Assembly (NCBI GenBank): GCA_963820185.1
Contig: CAWFYV010000002.1
Span: 62,001-126,000 of the forward strand
DNA: 64,000 nt
Direction of reading: 5' to 3'
From: Aquilonibacter sp963820185
GTDB lineage: Bacteria; Vulcanimicrobiota; Vulcanimicrobiia; Vulcanimicrobiales; Vulcanimicrobiaceae
The stretch's first letter is position 1. Every line of letters begins with the position of its first letter. Positions 27,991 through 38,480 of this stretch are shown in pieces. The translations under genes were made by a program, and so were the position numbers. The notes beneath the pieces were generated by a model that saw nothing but the letters and a program-made list of their open reading frames with translations, did not search any database and was not told the DNA's origin.

Positions 27991-30900
27991 GGCGTCACCG
28001 TCATCGCACCATCGATCGGTTTTGGCAACTGCTTCGAGAGTGAATCCAGCGAGGCAATGAACGCGTTGTACTTGGAGAACGCTGCGTCGTACATTCCGTC
28101 GAACTCACTCGCGTAGCGTAGCGTCTCCGCCGTCGGTGGTTGCGCCGCACCGAATCCCGTGCGCGGCACGTCTTCACGAAGCGCGCCGGGACGCTGGATC
28201 GAGTCTTCGTCGTTGTGATAGTCCGCCGTGAACGCGTAGAAGATCGCATCACGCTGCGTTTGTGCGGCCGCGATTTGCGCGGTCAACGACGGGTTGCTCT
28301 TCGACGCGTCGGCAGCCGTCGCAAGCGACTTCTTTATCGCATCGAGGTTGTTGAGCACCTCGTCGATCTTGCCATATCGCGTCGCATACTTCTCGGCGAA
28401 ATCGTGCGCTGCTTGGTAGTCAGCCTGCGTCCAACTATCCCGCGGATCCGGCTTCACGACGACGTTTTGCGAGAGGGTCTGTCCGCCGAGCATCAGGCGC
28501 ACCGTATAGGTTCCCGGCACGACGACCGGTCCGGTCTTCGGTCCACGATAGCTCTCTTTCGCGGCGCCCATCCACTGGGTCGGGCCGTCTTCGTGGAAGT
28601 CCCAAACAAAGCGATTGATGCCGGCCTTGTTCGAGACGTTGGGCACGACCTTGTCTTTGACTTTGTGCGTACCCTTAATGGTACGAATGACCTTTCCGCT
28701 CGCATCGAGGATCTGCACTTGCGGCGGAGAGCCTCTGCGCTGACGTTTGATAGAAGTCGATGATCGCGCCGTTCGGCGGATTGTCTCCGGCGAAACGCGT
28801 GTATGCACCCTCGTCGTTTGAATGATAGTGGTAGATGTACGCGGTACGCGGCGCAAAGAGCATCGTGCCCTTCGCTTGCGCAGCCTGCAGATTCTGCAGC
28901 GAAGTCACATCGTCGAGAATCCAGAATGCGCGCCCGTGCGTCGCGATGACGATGTCATTGAACTGCGGCTGGATCCGGATATCGCGCACCGAGACCTGCG
29001 GCAGGTTCAACCGGAAGCTCTGCCAGTGCGCGCCGCCATCGTATGAGATGAAAATGCCGTTCTCCGTCCCGGCATAAACGAGGTTCGAATTGTGGAGGTC
29101 GGGACGAATCGTGCGCACGTATTGATCTGCCGGTAGACCGCTCGTGATCTTCGTCCACGTCTTGCCGTAGTCGTGTGTGACGTATGCGTATGGTGCATAG
29201 TCGCCCGAACGGTGGTTGTCGGCGTTTACGTATGCCGTGCCGCGCCGTTTCGGCGAGGGCGCCGCCGCTTCGATCCGAGCGTATTGCGGCACGCCCGGCG
29301 GCGTAACGTTCTGCCAACTGGTACCGCCATCGCGCGTCATCTGTACGAGCCCATCGTCGGTTCCAACCCAGATCTCGCCCTTGTTTAGCGCCGAGCCTTC
29401 GATATAGAGAATCGTGTCCGAATACTCCGCACCGGAAACATCAGCGCGAGCGGTCCACCAGCGGGCTTCTGATGATCTTTGATGTTGCGCGTGAGGTCGG
29501 GGCTGATAGGTGCCCAGTGTTCACCGTGATCGATCGATTGGAAGACGACGTTACCGCCGTACCACGCGGTGCGTCCGTCCCACGGTGCAAATGCGATCGG
29601 AGAATCCCAGTTGAAACGATACTGCGCCTTTCCCAGATAGAACGTATTCTCCGACGTCGTCTGATAGGGCATGATGAAGCGGCTGGTCTGCGCCTTGCGA
29701 TTGAAGATCGAAACGCGCCCGTCTTGCAGATCGGCCCAAATGAGATTCGGATCGATCGGATCGGGAATCGCCCACATGCCGTCGCCGCCGACCACATCGA
29801 TCCAGTGCTCGTCCTTTATACCTTCGTTGTCGAGTGAGTTCGAGGGCCCGCACCAGCCGTTGTTATCTTGCCAGCCACCGCAGAGCGTGTACGGATTCTC
29901 GTTCGACATTCCGACGTGGTAGATCTGACCGATCGGCAGATTGCGCGAGAACGACCACGCTTTTCCGCCGTCGAGCGTTAGTCCGAAGCCTCCATCCTCA
30001 CCCGTAATGACTCGATTCGGGTCGTTCGGCGCGATCCAGATCGCGTGGTAGTCAACGTGCACGTCGCTTGCAATCTCTTCGAACTTCTTACCGCCGTCTT
30101 TGCTTTCAGCGAGCATCTCGGAGACGGCATAGACATGATTTGGATTTCGCGGATCGACCGCGATGTGGGAGAAGTAAAACGGCCGCTGATCCACGAGCGT
30201 ATCGTCACTCATCATCTTCCACGACGCGCCGTCGTCGTCCGTGCGCCACAGAATCCCGCCTTTCGCCTCGATCAACGCAAAGACGCGCTTGGGATCGCTC
30301 GGCGCGATTGCGAGACCGACGCGCCCCGTCTCTCCCGCCGGGAGCCCGCCGCCGGTGAGTTTCGCAAAATGACGTCCGCCGTCTGTCGACTTGTACAGGC
30401 CGTCGTCGTTGCCGCCGCTCGTGAACGTCCAGGGCTGGCGGCGAAACTCCCAGATGCCCGCATAGACGATGTTCGGATTAGCGGGGTTCATCGCAATGTC
30501 GCTCGCGCCACTGCGCACGCCGACGTAGAGCGACTTCGTCCACGTCTTGCCGCCATCGAACGTCACATAGACGCCACGGTCGGTTGAATCGCCGAAGACG
30601 TCGCCGAGCGCACCGACCACAACGTGATTCGGATTCTTCGGATCGATTGCGATCCGAGAGATATGCCGCGTTTTCTCGAGCCCGACGCGTGCCCACTTCT
30701 TGCCGCCGTCCGTCGTCTTGTAAAGCCCGTCGCCGTAGCTCACGTCGTTACGCGGATTCGATTCGCCGGTGCCGACCCAAACGACGTTCTCGTTCGTGGG
30801 ATCGATCGCGACGGCGCCGATCGCCGATACCGCCTGTCCGTCGAAAACCGGTGTCCAGGTTGCGGCTCCATTGTCGGATTTCCACACGCCGCCCCCGGCG

Positions 30901-31040
30901 GTCCCAACGTAATAGAGTTTGTCGTCTTGGGGCGTACCCGCAACCGCCGCGATGCGACCGCCTGCGAGTGCCGGCCCGACTTGGCGCCATGTAAGATTCG
31001 CGTACGGCAGAGCTGCAGCAAGAACAATCGCAGCGATCAT
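27987..31040 (-). CDS. Exported VPS10/BNR-repeat propeller protein, paralog 2 (two frame breaks)
   Basis: The ATG overlaps the upstream paralog's stop by four bases. The N-terminus (IAAIVLAAALPYANLTWRQV) and first blades (GGGVWKSDNGAATWTPVF, GLYKTTDGGKKWARVG, VYVTFDGGKTWTKSLYVG) follow paralogs 1 and 3 almost residue for residue. The frame changes near 29445 and again near 28745, and the C-terminal part reads QVQILDASGKVIRTIKG and GINRFVWDFHEDGP. The three proteins are about the same length and probably arose by duplication. Secreted propellers of this type bind or process glycans or peptides, but the true ligand is unknown. Function is inferred only from the fold. Confidence 0.75.
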
Positions 31041-34000
31041 TGGATCGTCACCGCCTTGAGTTTGAGCGTTGTTAGTGCATCGTTGAGCGCGGGTACTTGC
31101 GTCTTGACAAACGCATCGTAGTGCGCCGTCGCCGTAGTGAGTTCGCCCTGCACGCGTTTGGTATAATCGCGCAGCGCCGGTGTTATCACGGTGCCGGCAA
31201 AGAACATGATCGACTGCACGTCTTCGCGCACTTTACCCGGCATCTGAATCGAGTCTTCGTCGTTCTGGTAATTGGCGGTTAGCTCGTCGAAGACCGCGGC
31301 GCGCGCAGTCTCGATGCCCTCGAGTTTGCTCTGCGTCGCCGAATCGCCCGACTTTTTCGCCGCTGCGATACCGTCGTCGATCGACTTCTTGACCGTATCG
31401 AGGTTGTTGAGCATCGTGTCGACCTTCGAGTAGAGCGCTTCGCCCATCCGGCCGTACGCATAGGATTCCACCAGTTGCGCTTGCGTGTAGATCGTACGCG
31501 GATCGGCTTTGACCGTGAAGCGCTGCGTGAACGTCGTGTTGCCCAGCGTTAACCGCGCCATGTATACGCCCGGTGGAACCGACGGACCGCCGTCGGGACC
31601 TTGGTAGGCTTTCTTCGCGGCGCCGGTCCACTTCACCGGACCATCGATTGTCCAATCCCACACGAAGCGATTGAGACCGACCTTGTTTGGCACGTAGGGT
31701 TCTTGCTTTTTATCGACTTCATGCGTGCCTTTGTAGGTGCGCACGGCTTTACCGGTGCTATCGAAAATCGCAAGGGTCGGTGCCGTCTTCTGCTCGGCGT
31801 TGAGATAGTAATCGATGAGCACGCCGCTCGGCGGATTCGCCGCCGCGTAGTTGGTGTACGTGCCTTCGTCGTCTTCGCGCGTGTTGTATTGATACGACAC
31901 GCGAATCGGGAACATGTAGGTGCCCGCGGCAATCGCACTTTGCAACTGCTGGATCGGCGTCATGTCATCCATGACGTAGATCGAGCGCCCGTGCGTCGCA
32001 ATAACGAGATCGTCGAATTGCTGCTGCATCCGGATGTCGTGCACCGAAACGGTCGGCAGGTTATTCTTGAACGCCTTCCACGACGAACCGCCATCATAGG
32101 AGATCCAGAAGCCTTCTTCGGTTCCGAGGTACACGAGGTTCGGATTGCGGATATCGGCGCCGATCGAGCGCGCCCACTCATTCTCGGGCAGCCCGTTTGC
32201 GATCGAGGTCCAGGTCTTGCCGAAGTCGTGCGTTACAAAAACGTACGGCTTGTTGTCGCCGGTGTAGTGGCCGTCATTGATTGCGTAGGCCGTGCCGTCG
32301 CGCAGCGGCGAGGGCGAAATCGACGCAAAGCGTCCGTACTGCGGTGCGCCCGGCGGCGTAACGTTCGTCCAATGCTTGCCGCCATCGAGCGTGAGTTGAA
32401 TCACGCCGTCATCGGTACCGACCCAGATCTCGCCTTTGCGCACGCGCGATCCCTCGATGTCGAGAATCGTGTCGCTCTCTTCAGCTCCCGAGACGTCGTG
32501 CGTGATCGGACCGCCCGAGGGCGCTTGGTGATCTTTGACGTTGCGGGTGAGATCGGGACTGATCACCGTCCAGTGCAGGCCACGGTCCTTCGTTTGGAAC
32601 ACTACGTTGCCGCCGATCCAGCCGATGTGGCCGTCCCACGGCGCAAAGGCGATCGGCGTCTCCCAATTCCAGCGTACTTTGGCTGTGCGCGTATCGAAGC
32701 TCTCGAGCGACGCTTGCAAATACGGCTCGACGAACCAACCGTCTTTCGTCACCTTGTTAATGACCGTGACCGCGCCGTTCTCCGAGTCTGCCCAGATGTA
32801 GTTCGGATCGACCGGATCGGGCACGGTCCATTCTCCATCGCCGCCCGCAACGCCGATCCACGCCTTGTTTTGAATACCTGACGGATCTTGCGTATTGTTC
32901 GGTGCGCACCAGCCGTTGTTGTCTTGCAGGCCGCCGCACACCCAGTACGGATTTTCGCTCGAAAGGCCGACGCGATAGACTTGCGCGATCGGCAAGTTTG
33001 CCGAGAAGAACCAGTTGTCGCCGCCGTCGAGCGTCAGCGCGTAACCGCCGTCTTCACCGGTCATGATGCGGTTGGAATCGTTGGGTGCAATCCAGATCGC
33101 GTGATAGTCGACGTGCACGCTGTCGGCAATCGCTTTGAACGTCTTGCCGCCGTCGGTCGATTTTGAAAGCGCCTCCGAGACGCCGTAGACGACGTCCGGA
33201 TTTTTCGGATCGACGGCAATGTGCGTGAAATAGAACGGACGCTGGTCGACGAGCGTATTCTTCGAGACCATAGTCCAGCGATCGCCGCCGTCATCGCTGC
33301 GCCACAGGATGCCTTGCTTCGATTCGATCAGCGCGTAGACGCGATTGCCGTTGCTCGGCGCGATCGCTAGACCGATGCGGCCTATGGTGTCGGTCGGCAG
33401 CCCGTTGCCTTCGAGTTTCTTCCACGTCTTGCCGCCATCGCTCGAGCGGTACAGCCCGTCTTGCGGACCGCCGCTGGTGAACGTCCACGGACGACGTTGG
33501 AATTGCCAGATGCCGGCGTAGAGCACGTCGGGATTCTGCGGATCCATCGCGAGATCTGATGCGCCGCCTTGCGGGCCTGTGTAAAGCGTCTTCGTCCAGG
33601 TCTTGCCGCCGTCGTCGGTCACGTACACGCCGCGATCGGGACTGTCATTGAAGAGATCGCCTTGCGCGGCAACGACGACGTGATTGTGATTGCGCGGATC
33701 GACAACGATGCGCGAGATCTGTTTGGTCGCGCCTAAACCCATCAGCGTCCACTTGTCGCCGCCGTCGATGGACTTGTAAATGCCGGCGCCGTAGCTCACG
33801 TCGTTGCGCGGATTGTCCTCACCGGTGCCGACCCACACCGTGCTGTTGTCGGTCGGATCGATCGTCACCGCACCGATGGCTGCGATCGCTTCTTTAGCGA
33901 AAACGGGGTCCCAGGTTTGCCCCGAGTTGGCGCTCTTCCACACCCCGCCGCCGCCGCTACCGACGTAGTACAGCCGCGGATCGGTAGCCGAACCGGCTAC

Positions 34001-34210
34001 CGCGGCAACGCGGCCGCCTGCGGCGGCGGGGCCGATCTCGCGCCACTGCATGTTGCCGTAGGGCGGACCCGGCGTGGGCGTCGCCGACGGCGAGGGCGAC
34101 GGGCTTGCCGAGACGCTCGGGGCCGGGGCGGGGTCGGCGCTTGCCGGCAAACCGGCAAAAGCGTAGAGAGCGGCACCGCAGAGAACTGCGGCAAGCGAAC
34201 GAACAGACAC
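31037..34210 (-). CDS. Exported VPS10/BNR-repeat propeller protein, paralog 3 (intact)
   Basis: First gene of the array and the only intact copy. I chose the GTG at 34210 because it begins a textbook signal peptide (SVRSLAAVLCGAALYAFAGL, cut near ASADP) and a GGAGG lies 11 bases upstream. The mature protein begins with a Pro/Ser/Ala tether (PAPAPSVSASPSPSPSATPT) absent from the other two. Asp-box blades include GGGVWKSANSGQTWDPVF, GIYKSIDGGDKWTLMG and VYVTDDGGKTWTKTLYTG. The C-terminal Ig-like and helical modules (TLAIFDSTGKAVRTYKGTH; YSKVDTMLNNLDTVKKS) match the other copies. The tether may hold it at the cell surface. Confidence 0.8.
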   Translation of the reverse strand: MSVRSLAAVLCGAALYAFAGLPASADPAPAPSVSASPSPSPSATPTPGPPYGNMQWREIGPAAAGGRVAAVAGSATDPRLYYVGSGGGGVWKSANSGQTWDPVFAKEAIAAIGAVTIDPTDNSTVWVGTGEDNPRNDVSYGAGIYKSIDGGDKWTLMGLGATKQISRIVVDPRNHNHVVVAAQGDLFNDSPDRGVYVTDDGGKTWTKTLYTGPQGGASDLAMDPQNPDVLYAGIWQFQRRPWTFTSGGPQDGLYRSSDGGKTWKKLEGNGLPTDTIGRIGLAIAPSNGNRVYALIESKQGILWRSDDGGDRWTMVSKNTLVDQRPFYFTHIAVDPKNPDVVYGVSEALSKSTDGGKTFKAIADSVHVDYHAIWIAPNDSNRIMTGEDGGYALTLDGGDNWFFSANLPIAQVYRVGLSSENPYWVCGGLQDNNGWCAPNNTQDPSGIQNKAWIGVAGGDGEWTVPDPVDPNYIWADSENGAVTVINKVTKDGWFVEPYLQASLESFDTRTAKVRWNWETPIAFAPWDGHIGWIGGNVVFQTKDRGLHWTVISPDLTRNVKDHQAPSGGPITHDVSGAEESDTILDIEGSRVRKGEIWVGTDDGVIQLTLDGGKHWTNVTPPGAPQYGRFASISPSPLRDGTAYAINDGHYTGDNKPYVFVTHDFGKTWTSIANGLPENEWARSIGADIRNPNLVYLGTEEGFWISYDGGSSWKAFKNNLPTVSVHDIRMQQQFDDLVIATHGRSIYVMDDMTPIQQLQSAIAAGTYMFPIRVSYQYNTREDDEGTYTNYAAANPPSGVLIDYYLNAEQKTAPTLAIFDSTGKAVRTYKGTHEVDKKQEPYVPNKVGLNRFVWDWTIDGPVKWTGAAKKAYQGPDGGPSVPPGVYMARLTLGNTTFTQRFTVKADPRTIYTQAQLVESYAYGRMGEALYSKVDTMLNNLDTVKKSIDDGIAAAKKSGDSATQSKLEGIETARAAVFDELTANYQNDEDSIQMPGKVREDVQSIMFFAGTVITPALRDYTKRVQGELTTATAHYDAFVKTQVPALNDALTTLKLKAVTIQ

Positions 34211-34345
34211 GGCCTGAACGACCTCCAGAAGCAATCGGGAGCGAAAATTAGGGTTGCGGTCCGGTACCAGTGCGTGAACTCCTGCGCTGGCCCCATCAAA
34301 GTCCGATCAATGCTGCGCGTTCGCGCGAGCATTTCGTGACGAAAG

Positions 34346-34474
34346 CTACTTTTTGCTGTTGCTGTTGATGGCCTGGTAGTGCGGCACGTTGACGTGATAT
34401 GCGTACCATTCCGAAATCGCGATTCCCGCACATAAGATGATGAACAGGGCGATCATCCAGCTATAGCGCTTCAC
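34346..34474 (-). CDS. Small single-span membrane protein
   Basis: A GTG at 34474 opens a 42-codon frame ending in TAG. It reads KRYSWMIALFIILCAGIAIS (one membrane helix), then EWYAYHVNVPHYQAINSNSK and K. The positive N-terminus, hydrophobic core and polar tail give a plausible N-in anchor. No Shine-Dalgarno is clear, and an in-frame ATG at residue 7 is an alternative start. It sits 136 bases upstream of propeller paralog 3 on the same strand and is divergent from the lytic transglycosylase. The sequence is protein-like, but the gene is supported only by composition. Confidence 0.45.
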   Translation of the reverse strand: MKRYSWMIALFIILCAGIAISEWYAYHVNVPHYQAINSNSKK

Positions 34475-34510
34475 GAGGATTTGAGTTCGTCGGGTGGAAC
34501 CCGGCCCCCC

Positions 34511-35158
34511 ATGAGCCGATGCCGCGCCCCGCTCCTAGCGGGACTCTGCCTCATTTTAGGACTCTGGATGCCGGCTGTTGCAAATGCCGCAACAAAACCG
34601 GTCCCCGCGACGCCGGCTAGCATCGCGGCTTATGCTGCTGTCCTTCGTCAATACAATCCCGAGATGCCGGAATGGCAAAGCAAAGACCTCGCGCGCCATC
34701 TGCTGTTGACGGCTACGCGCTGGAGGATCGACACGAACATGCTCGCCGCGATCGTCACCGTCGAGTCGAGTTGGCACACACACGCGGTCTCGTACGCCGG
34801 TGCGATCGGTCTCGGGCAACTGATGCCGGGCACCGCAGCGACGCTTGGCGTGAATCCGCGCGATCCGGCCCAGAACTTGCAAGGCGCTGCGCGCTATCTG
34901 CGCGGCTTACTCGAAACCTTTGGATCGAATCCCAATCGCTACGCGCTAGTTTTTGCGGCGTACAACGCGGGGCCGCTCGCGGTACAACGCTACGGCGGCG
35001 TCCCACCGTACTACGAAACGCAGCATTACGTGCTCAAGGTGCTGCGCGCGTGGAACGAGTTGCGCAGTACCGTGCACATTCCGAAGAATGCGTGGATCGC
35101 GGCCGAAGCGCACGAGCGCAGCCCCGATATCGACTACTGGCTCAACGACGGGCGCTAG
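34511..35158 (+). CDS. Lytic transglycosylase, SLT family
   Basis: About 215 residues with a signal peptide (LLAGLCLILGLWMPAVANAA). The SLT/goose-lysozyme-like domain has the catalytic glutamate in IVTVESSWHTHAVSYAGAIG, followed by GLGQLMPGTAATLGV, the pairing AARYLRGLLETFG, and FAAYNAGPLAVQRYGG. It cleaves the glycan backbone of peptidoglycan in the periplasm with formation of 1,6-anhydro-muramic acid. The ATG at 34511 gives the best signal peptide, and a TTG 30 bases upstream is possible. It is convergent with the lipoprotein gene that ends at 35142, overlapping by 17 bases. Confidence 0.85.
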   Translation: MSRCRAPLLAGLCLILGLWMPAVANAATKPVPATPASIAAYAAVLRQYNPEMPEWQSKDLARHLLLTATRWRIDTNMLAAIVTVESSWHTHAVSYAGAIGLGQLMPGTAATLGVNPRDPAQNLQGAARYLRGLLETFGSNPNRYALVFAAYNAGPLAVQRYGGVPPYYETQHYVLKVLRAWNELRSTVHIPKNAWIAAEAHERSPDIDYWLNDGR

Positions 35159-36278
35159 TTAAGAATTTCACGCCGATCGTCGTCGTATCGCCCTGCGAAT
35201 CGTTGACGTTGAGCGAGCACGAACCCCCGATCGAGTACACCTGTGGCACGCCCTGCGAAAGCGACGTGGTCGGGTTTTGCGGCGTCACGGTGAAGCTCGG
35301 GCCTGATCCGGTTACAGTCGCGTAGCCGTTGCACGCGCCGGCGTTGACGTTGAACGGTGCAGTTCCACCGTTCGCTCCCGATGCAGTGAGTGTTTGCGCG
35401 GCCGCGGTTGCCGTTGCGAAGTAGAGCGTGCTCGGGGAAAGATTGACGCCGCGAGCTCCCGGCACGAGCGTCGCCGTCCCCATCGTCGGCGGCACACCTT
35501 CGAGTGTGAGCGAGGGACTCGTGCTGGTGAGCGTGATTGTGGCATTCGAGAGTGTGGCACCCGAATAGCTCAGCGTAATTCCGTTTGCATCGCTCGAGCC
35601 GTTGAGCGTCGTCTTCGAAAGTGCCGTCGCGCCCGACGTATCCGAATCGCTGAGAGCTACCGCCTGGTCGTATGAGCCGACAATTATATCGCCGTCGGCA
35701 TCGGTTATGTTGACCGTGACCGGAATCGTCGCCGCACTGCCGGAGAGCGGGAAGTTGTTGGCGAGTCCGATCAGCCCATAGGTCGGAACGCCGTCGGTCG
35801 TAATGCTGATGGTGTTGGATTGTTGCGCCGAAATCGTGGCGGTAACGTTTCCGGTCGCGATGACGTAAGCCCAGCCGTAGCTCGTGCCGTTGGAAACATC
35901 GTAAAGGTTCACGACAAAGGTGTCGTTGCCCGGCGGCGCGGCGACCGCGAGCGTGCACGTCAGTCCGGATCCGGAACTCGAGCAGTAGCTCTCGTGAGCA
36001 TTGAGCGCGTAAAATACGTAGTACGATACGCCGGGATTGGCCGTCTGCGTCACCGTGAAGTCGATCGACGCAACGTTTGCGGTGATGTAATGCGGATGTT
36101 TGGTCGATCCGCTCGCCTTCGCCGGGACCTTCACGACGAACGTTGCGCTTGCACCGGCGCCCGTGGACTTTTGCGGAATTACTCCGCCGGATGACACGCC
36201 ACTGCCGCCGCCGCAACCGTCGGCGAGCAGCGCCGCAACGAGGACAAGTGCGCGCACCGCGACATAGCGCTTCATCAT
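35142..36278 (-). CDS. Lipoprotein with Ig-like beta domains (CGGG anchor)
   Basis: A 378-residue product from the ATG at 36278 (AGGAG eight bases upstream), with a lipoprotein-type signal (VAVRALVLVAALLADGC, then GGGSG). The mature part has motifs shared with the neighbours: KHPHYITANVASIDFTV, SYCSSSGSGLTCTLAVAAPP, GNDTFVVNLYDVSNG and WAYVIATGNVTATIS. The rest is a run of beta-strand-rich segments ending CSLNVNDSQGDTTTIGVKFL. The same architecture occurs in the 11315-12673 lipoprotein, so these belong to one paralogous family in this genome. It overlaps the upstream gene by ATGA. Function unknown, probably surface-exposed. Confidence 0.65.
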   Translation of the reverse strand: MMKRYVAVRALVLVAALLADGCGGGSGVSSGGVIPQKSTGAGASATFVVKVPAKASGSTKHPHYITANVASIDFTVTQTANPGVSYYVFYALNAHESYCSSSGSGLTCTLAVAAPPGNDTFVVNLYDVSNGTSYGWAYVIATGNVTATISAQQSNTISITTDGVPTYGLIGLANNFPLSGSAATIPVTVNITDADGDIIVGSYDQAVALSDSDTSGATALSKTTLNGSSDANGITLSYSGATLSNATITLTSTSPSLTLEGVPPTMGTATLVPGARGVNLSPSTLYFATATAAAQTLTASGANGGTAPFNVNAGACNGYATVTGSGPSFTVTPQNPTTSLSQGVPQVYSIGGSCSLNVNDSQGDTTTIGVKFLTSARR

Positions 36279-38471
36279 AGGACGACTCCTCGATGCTTGA
36301 CTTGAACGGTGCCGCTCGTCGTGGTCACGGTAACGCTCACCGCCTGCGTCACGCCGTTTTTGTCTCGCACGGTCACTGTGCATGCGCCCGCGGCTTGACC
36401 GACGATCGTGAAGTTGTGGCCGCTCGCGCTGACGAGGGTGCACACCGACGTGTTGCTGCTCGTCTCGGTGAACGGCCCGCTGTTTGCGCTTGGGCTTTCC
36501 ATGATGCCCATGATTTGCGCCGCCTGTATCCCCGCGCCGTCGATTGCGATCGCGGACGACGGCCACACGCTCCATCCCGAGAGATAGATCGTGTGCCCGA
36601 CGCAGAGCGGTTGAAACGTCTGCGCGGACGCCAAGCACGTGAACCAGGCGGTTCCGTCGGCGGGTGCGCCCACGCCGTCGGGAGTGTAGAACGGAGCTGT
36701 GCTAGCTGGGTTGGTGCTGACCGGCGCCAAGATCGGAATCAGGCGCGCATCACCGCTCGCGAGATTGATGCTGCCCAGCGCACCATTGTCGAGGTCGCCG
36801 TAGTAGAGGAGATTACCGGACTTGCTCATTGGTCCCGGGACGGTTTGTACGGGACCATAGATGATCGGCAATGTAGCGAATGCATTGTTGGAAGGATTGA
36901 ACGCCTCAAGATCCCCGATCTGGAAGGGGAGCGCCCAATTTCCGATTTGTCCGATGTACATGGTCGTGCCGTCGCTCATGCCGTCGTACGGTTGCGAAGA
37001 ATCGTACTGGCCGTTCGCCCCAAACGACGCCTGAAGGTTGGTGAGATATTGCGCGGTGACCGTGCCGTTCGATGGATTGATGATATCGACGGTGCCGCTA
37101 TTGTCGTCGACTGCCGCCAGCACGCCGGATGCAAAGTAGATCTGGCGCGCAGCGGGATTGAACCCAAGAGACCCAGGCGTTCCGGCGGGACCCCTTGGCA
37201 ACCGATAGTACGAAATCGAACTCGACTGGTAGGGACCCGCGACGGGAATGCTCATAACGCGCCCGCCCCCCACATCGACGAACCAGAGGGTGCCGACCCG
37301 TCCTGCGCGAGCATGCGGATTGCAATGTTCGTACCTCGAGCATTTGTGGTCGGCACCGGAATCGGTGTGAGTGCTCCGGCCGAAAATGATCCCGGCGCCA
37401 TCCGGTAGATGTAGTTGTCGCCGCCGGGCGTCGGCGCGAGGCCGCCGGCGATCCACAATGCGCCGTCCGAGCTGAAGAACATGCCGACGCCTTGACTCTG
37501 CAGCGCCACCTCCACGTCTTTGTCGGTCGTGGGATTGAACTGGTGCACTGCGCCCGACGACACTTGGCACAGGAATGGCGAAACAACTTGGCATGTCACC
37601 GGACCAAGGGACGTGTAATACAGATTGCCGTCCGGACCCGCGATCATCTTGAACCCGACCTCGTCGGTCGTGGGATTAGTCCCGGTTTGGTAAAACGCCA
37701 TGCCGGTCGCCGGCGTCAGTGTGAGAGTTCCGGTTTGACCGTCGGCGCTCGCGCTAACCGTCGATGCGCCGGGTCCCGAAAAACCGAGGCTCCAGCCAAC
37801 GCTGACGCTCGACGCAGTGGACGAATCCGGAAGCGAGGTCGCCGAGAACGCGAGATTCGAACCGGAGAGCGTAATCGGATTGTCGTACGTGCCGACAATC
37901 GTTGCGCCGCTCGCATCCTTCGCAACGACGTTGAGCGTCGTCGATTGCCGAGCGGAAGCGCGGCGATACCGGGCGTAATTGCGATGCTCGCAACCACCCC
38001 GCCGAGCGTGAGCGTATCGGTGACATTGGCGACGCCGGCGACGATCGTCGCAGCGACGCTACCAACCGCGAGCGCCGAACCGCCGCCGTTCGGCGCGCTG
38101 TACGCCGTCATGGCGAACACGTCATTGCCCGGCAACGCCGTCACCGAGATCGAACATGTCGTCACGCCGCTGACCTGCGGACACGTGCTTACATTCACGT
38201 ACTGTGCGGGGCTGGGCGCTTGGCCCTGATTGGTGACGACAACGCCGATCGACTGCGTGCCGGGCGAGACGTAGTGCGGATGACGCAGCGACGAACTCGA
38301 TCCAGTTGGTATCTTGATCGTGAATGACACGATCACAGCCGCGGCTGGGTTCGATCCGCCCGGATTGTTCGCCGCCGGCGGCAAGGCCCCGGACGATGTG
38401 CCGCCTCCACCACCGCACGCCGCGGTGACGATTGCGGCCGCGAGAAGCGCAAGAGCGAACCGCTGTCGCAT
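36275..38471 (-). CDS. Large lipoprotein: Ig-like domain plus beta-propeller (two frame breaks)
   Basis: About 730 residues rebuilt from two neighbouring frames. The signal peptide and lipobox are RFALALLAAAIVTAAC, followed by GGGGG, with a strong GGAGGAGG site. The first part contains the family motif LRHPHYVSPGTQSIGVVV and NDVFAMTAYSAPNGG. After a break near 37955 it continues QSTTLNVVAKDASGATIVGT, then SVGWSLGFSGPGASTVSASA and a propeller-like region (EVGFKMIAGPDGNLYYTSLG, GMFFSSDGALWIAGGL), with a second break near 37300. It ends in GTVQVKHRGVVL. The propeller recalls virginiamycin B lyase-type repeats, but no catalytic residue can be assigned. Confidence 0.6.
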
Positions 38472-38480
38472 AGCCTCCTC

